Below, in pieces: positions 63,020-64,000 of a DNA stretch of 64,000 nt. The DNA lies in NCBI GenBank assembly GCA_039704465.1, contig JASFAU010000007.1, positions 558,001 to 622,000 of the forward strand, given 5' to 3'. Position 1 is the stretch's first letter. Every line of letters begins with the position of its first letter. The position numbers and the translations under genes are program-made. Source of the DNA: Plasmodiophora brassicae (Eukaryota > Endomyxa > Phytomyxea > Plasmodiophorida > Plasmodiophoridae). Under the pieces are notes generated by a model. That model worked only from the letters and a program-made list of their open reading frames with translations. It was not told the DNA's origin and did not search any database.

Positions 63020-63921
63020 ATGGCCCTGGACCCGAGCGTCTTCCGCGTGGTTAACCCCAGTCAGTTTTACGACCGGTTCCTGGGCAACGATGTCAGGCCC
63101 GACGGGCGCGCACTGCTGAAATGGAGGAAGACGAGCGCGACGTTGCGGACCATCGGGACGGCGGATGGGTCGTGTACTGCGAAAATCGGCAACACGACGG
63201 TGATCTGCGCGATCAAAGCCGAGGTTGCAAAACCGGATGTTGATGCACCCGCGGCCGGGTTCATCGATGTTAACGTCAATCTGAGCCCGCTGTGCTCGAC
63301 GTCGTTCACGATTGGGAAACCCAACGAACTCTCCCATGGCATTGCCGCTCGCGTCTCCAACATCCTGAAAACGTCGGGCGCAGTACCCTTGGAACACCTC
63401 GTGATCCAAAACGGCGAGCACGTCTGGGTTCTCTATGTCGACGTCGTCTGCCTCAACTACGATGGCAATGCGTTCGACGCTACATTACTGGCCGGTAAGG
63501 GCAGGAGGCGATACGTGTGGAATCGGAGGACCCTGATGCGTGTCTGCTTCCAGTTAACGGCGCCCTTGCCGACCTACGCATCCCGGTTCCAGTTCTGGAT
63601 ACGTCACCGAAAGCGACCGGCATGGTTCGCGTTAAAAACGATGAAACGACAAAGCTGCCCGTAAGGCACGTGCCCCTCTCGCTGTCGTTCACGGTCGTCA
63701 ACGGGCATGTGATCGCCGACGCGAACGCCGAGGAGGAACGCCTGGGCGCTGGTACGCTCTCCATTGTCATCAACGACCGCGACGAGATCTGCTCCATCTA
63801 CAAGCCCGGCGGGGCGACGATGGGCGACGCCACCATCCGGCAATGCATCGCCATTGCTAGAACACGCTGCAGTGCCCTTCAGAAAGTGCTGCGGAAATCG
63901 CTCTCTAAATTGTCTACCTGA
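63020..63921 (+). CDS. EXOSC8: Exosome core subunit, RRP43/EXOSC8 type
   Basis: Two exons (63020-63494, 63554-63921) encode 280 residues of an RNase-PH-fold protein. [20 protein letters not shown] and [20 protein letters not shown] with [11 protein letters not shown] are typical of the RRP42/43/45 branch, and the start (PxxFYxRFL) fits RRP43. Later [19 protein letters not shown] and [19 protein letters not shown] complete the fold. It forms part of the hexameric ring of the RNA exosome, which threads RNA to the 3'-5' nucleases. Subunits of this branch lack catalytic residues. Confidence 0.9.
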
Positions 63922-64000
63922 TTGCCGCCCAGACGTCGTCCCGTGCCCTCTGCCTCTCTGCACAGTCCATCGGTATATTAGGCGATAGGGAGGGCCTGCG

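Overview
This window looks like a gene-dense nuclear segment from a unicellular eukaryote (a protist). About 30 protein genes can be reconstructed on both strands. Most are interrupted by very short GT-AG introns, mostly 47-67 nt, often with a CTGAY or CTAAC branch-site-like motif shortly before the acceptor. Where a whole gene could be joined, the exon sum is divisible by three and the protein matches its family. The gene content is broadly eukaryotic: ATG7, SART1/Snu66, SRP19, an exosome RRP43-type subunit, VPS33, PYM, MOG1, RAB28, kinesin-3, formin and RAP/PPR organelle RNA proteins. A plasmodiophorid-like rhizarian would fit the composition and compactness, but this is a low-confidence guess. 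RAB28 is a cilium-linked protein, which weakly suggests a flagellated stage. No bacterial operons, CRISPR arrays, rRNA or tRNA genes were seen. Layout, 1-14.2 kb: the 3'-truncated gene for a beta-propeller protein (perhaps Rrn6/TAF1C-like), a secreted Cys-containing protein and a gamma-carbonic-anhydrase-like protein. Then comes an accessory, repeat-rich stretch: a 466-bp-arm palindrome, two tandem seven-TM proteins with a PA-like ectodomain, three fragments of a hAT transposase C-terminus (two in inverted orientation), and a decayed gene with frameshifts ending at a cluster of GTTATAAC palindromes. Layout, 14.2-32.8 kb: a large predicted helical-repeat protein, a VHS/GAT (TOM1-like) adaptor, isopentenyl-diphosphate isomerase, ATG7 divergent from prolidase, a TauE/SafE transporter, a C2H2 zinc-finger protein, a mitochondrial-type RAP protein and a formin. 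Layout, 32.8-51.3 kb: an atypical small GTPase, a small charged protein, a degenerate-helicase-domain protein, MOG1, a LisH-CTLH-WD40 protein, a membrane-anchored coiled-coil protein, a mitochondrial-type PPR protein, VPS33, a LOTUS/CCHC/RGG protein, an SLC19-type vitamin transporter, a PYM-SAM fusion and the ATP23 protease. Layout, 51.5-64 kb: a kinesin-3 with FHA domain and four C-terminal B-box-like zinc modules, SART1, RAB28, an unresolved stretch, SRP19, an MMTAG2-type protein and an exosome subunit. The genes do not form one pathway. Themes are RNA metabolism (SART1, PYM, exosome subunit, LOTUS, RAP, PPR, MMTAG2), membrane traffic (VPS33, RAB28, VHS adaptor, kinesin, formin) and autophagy (ATG7). 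The most novel items are unusual domain combinations: kinesin-3 with B-boxes, PYM with SAM, and LOTUS with a zinc knuckle and RGG tail. Next come the tandem 7TM pair, where a coding segment of one copy appears to be an intron in the other, and the large palindrome.
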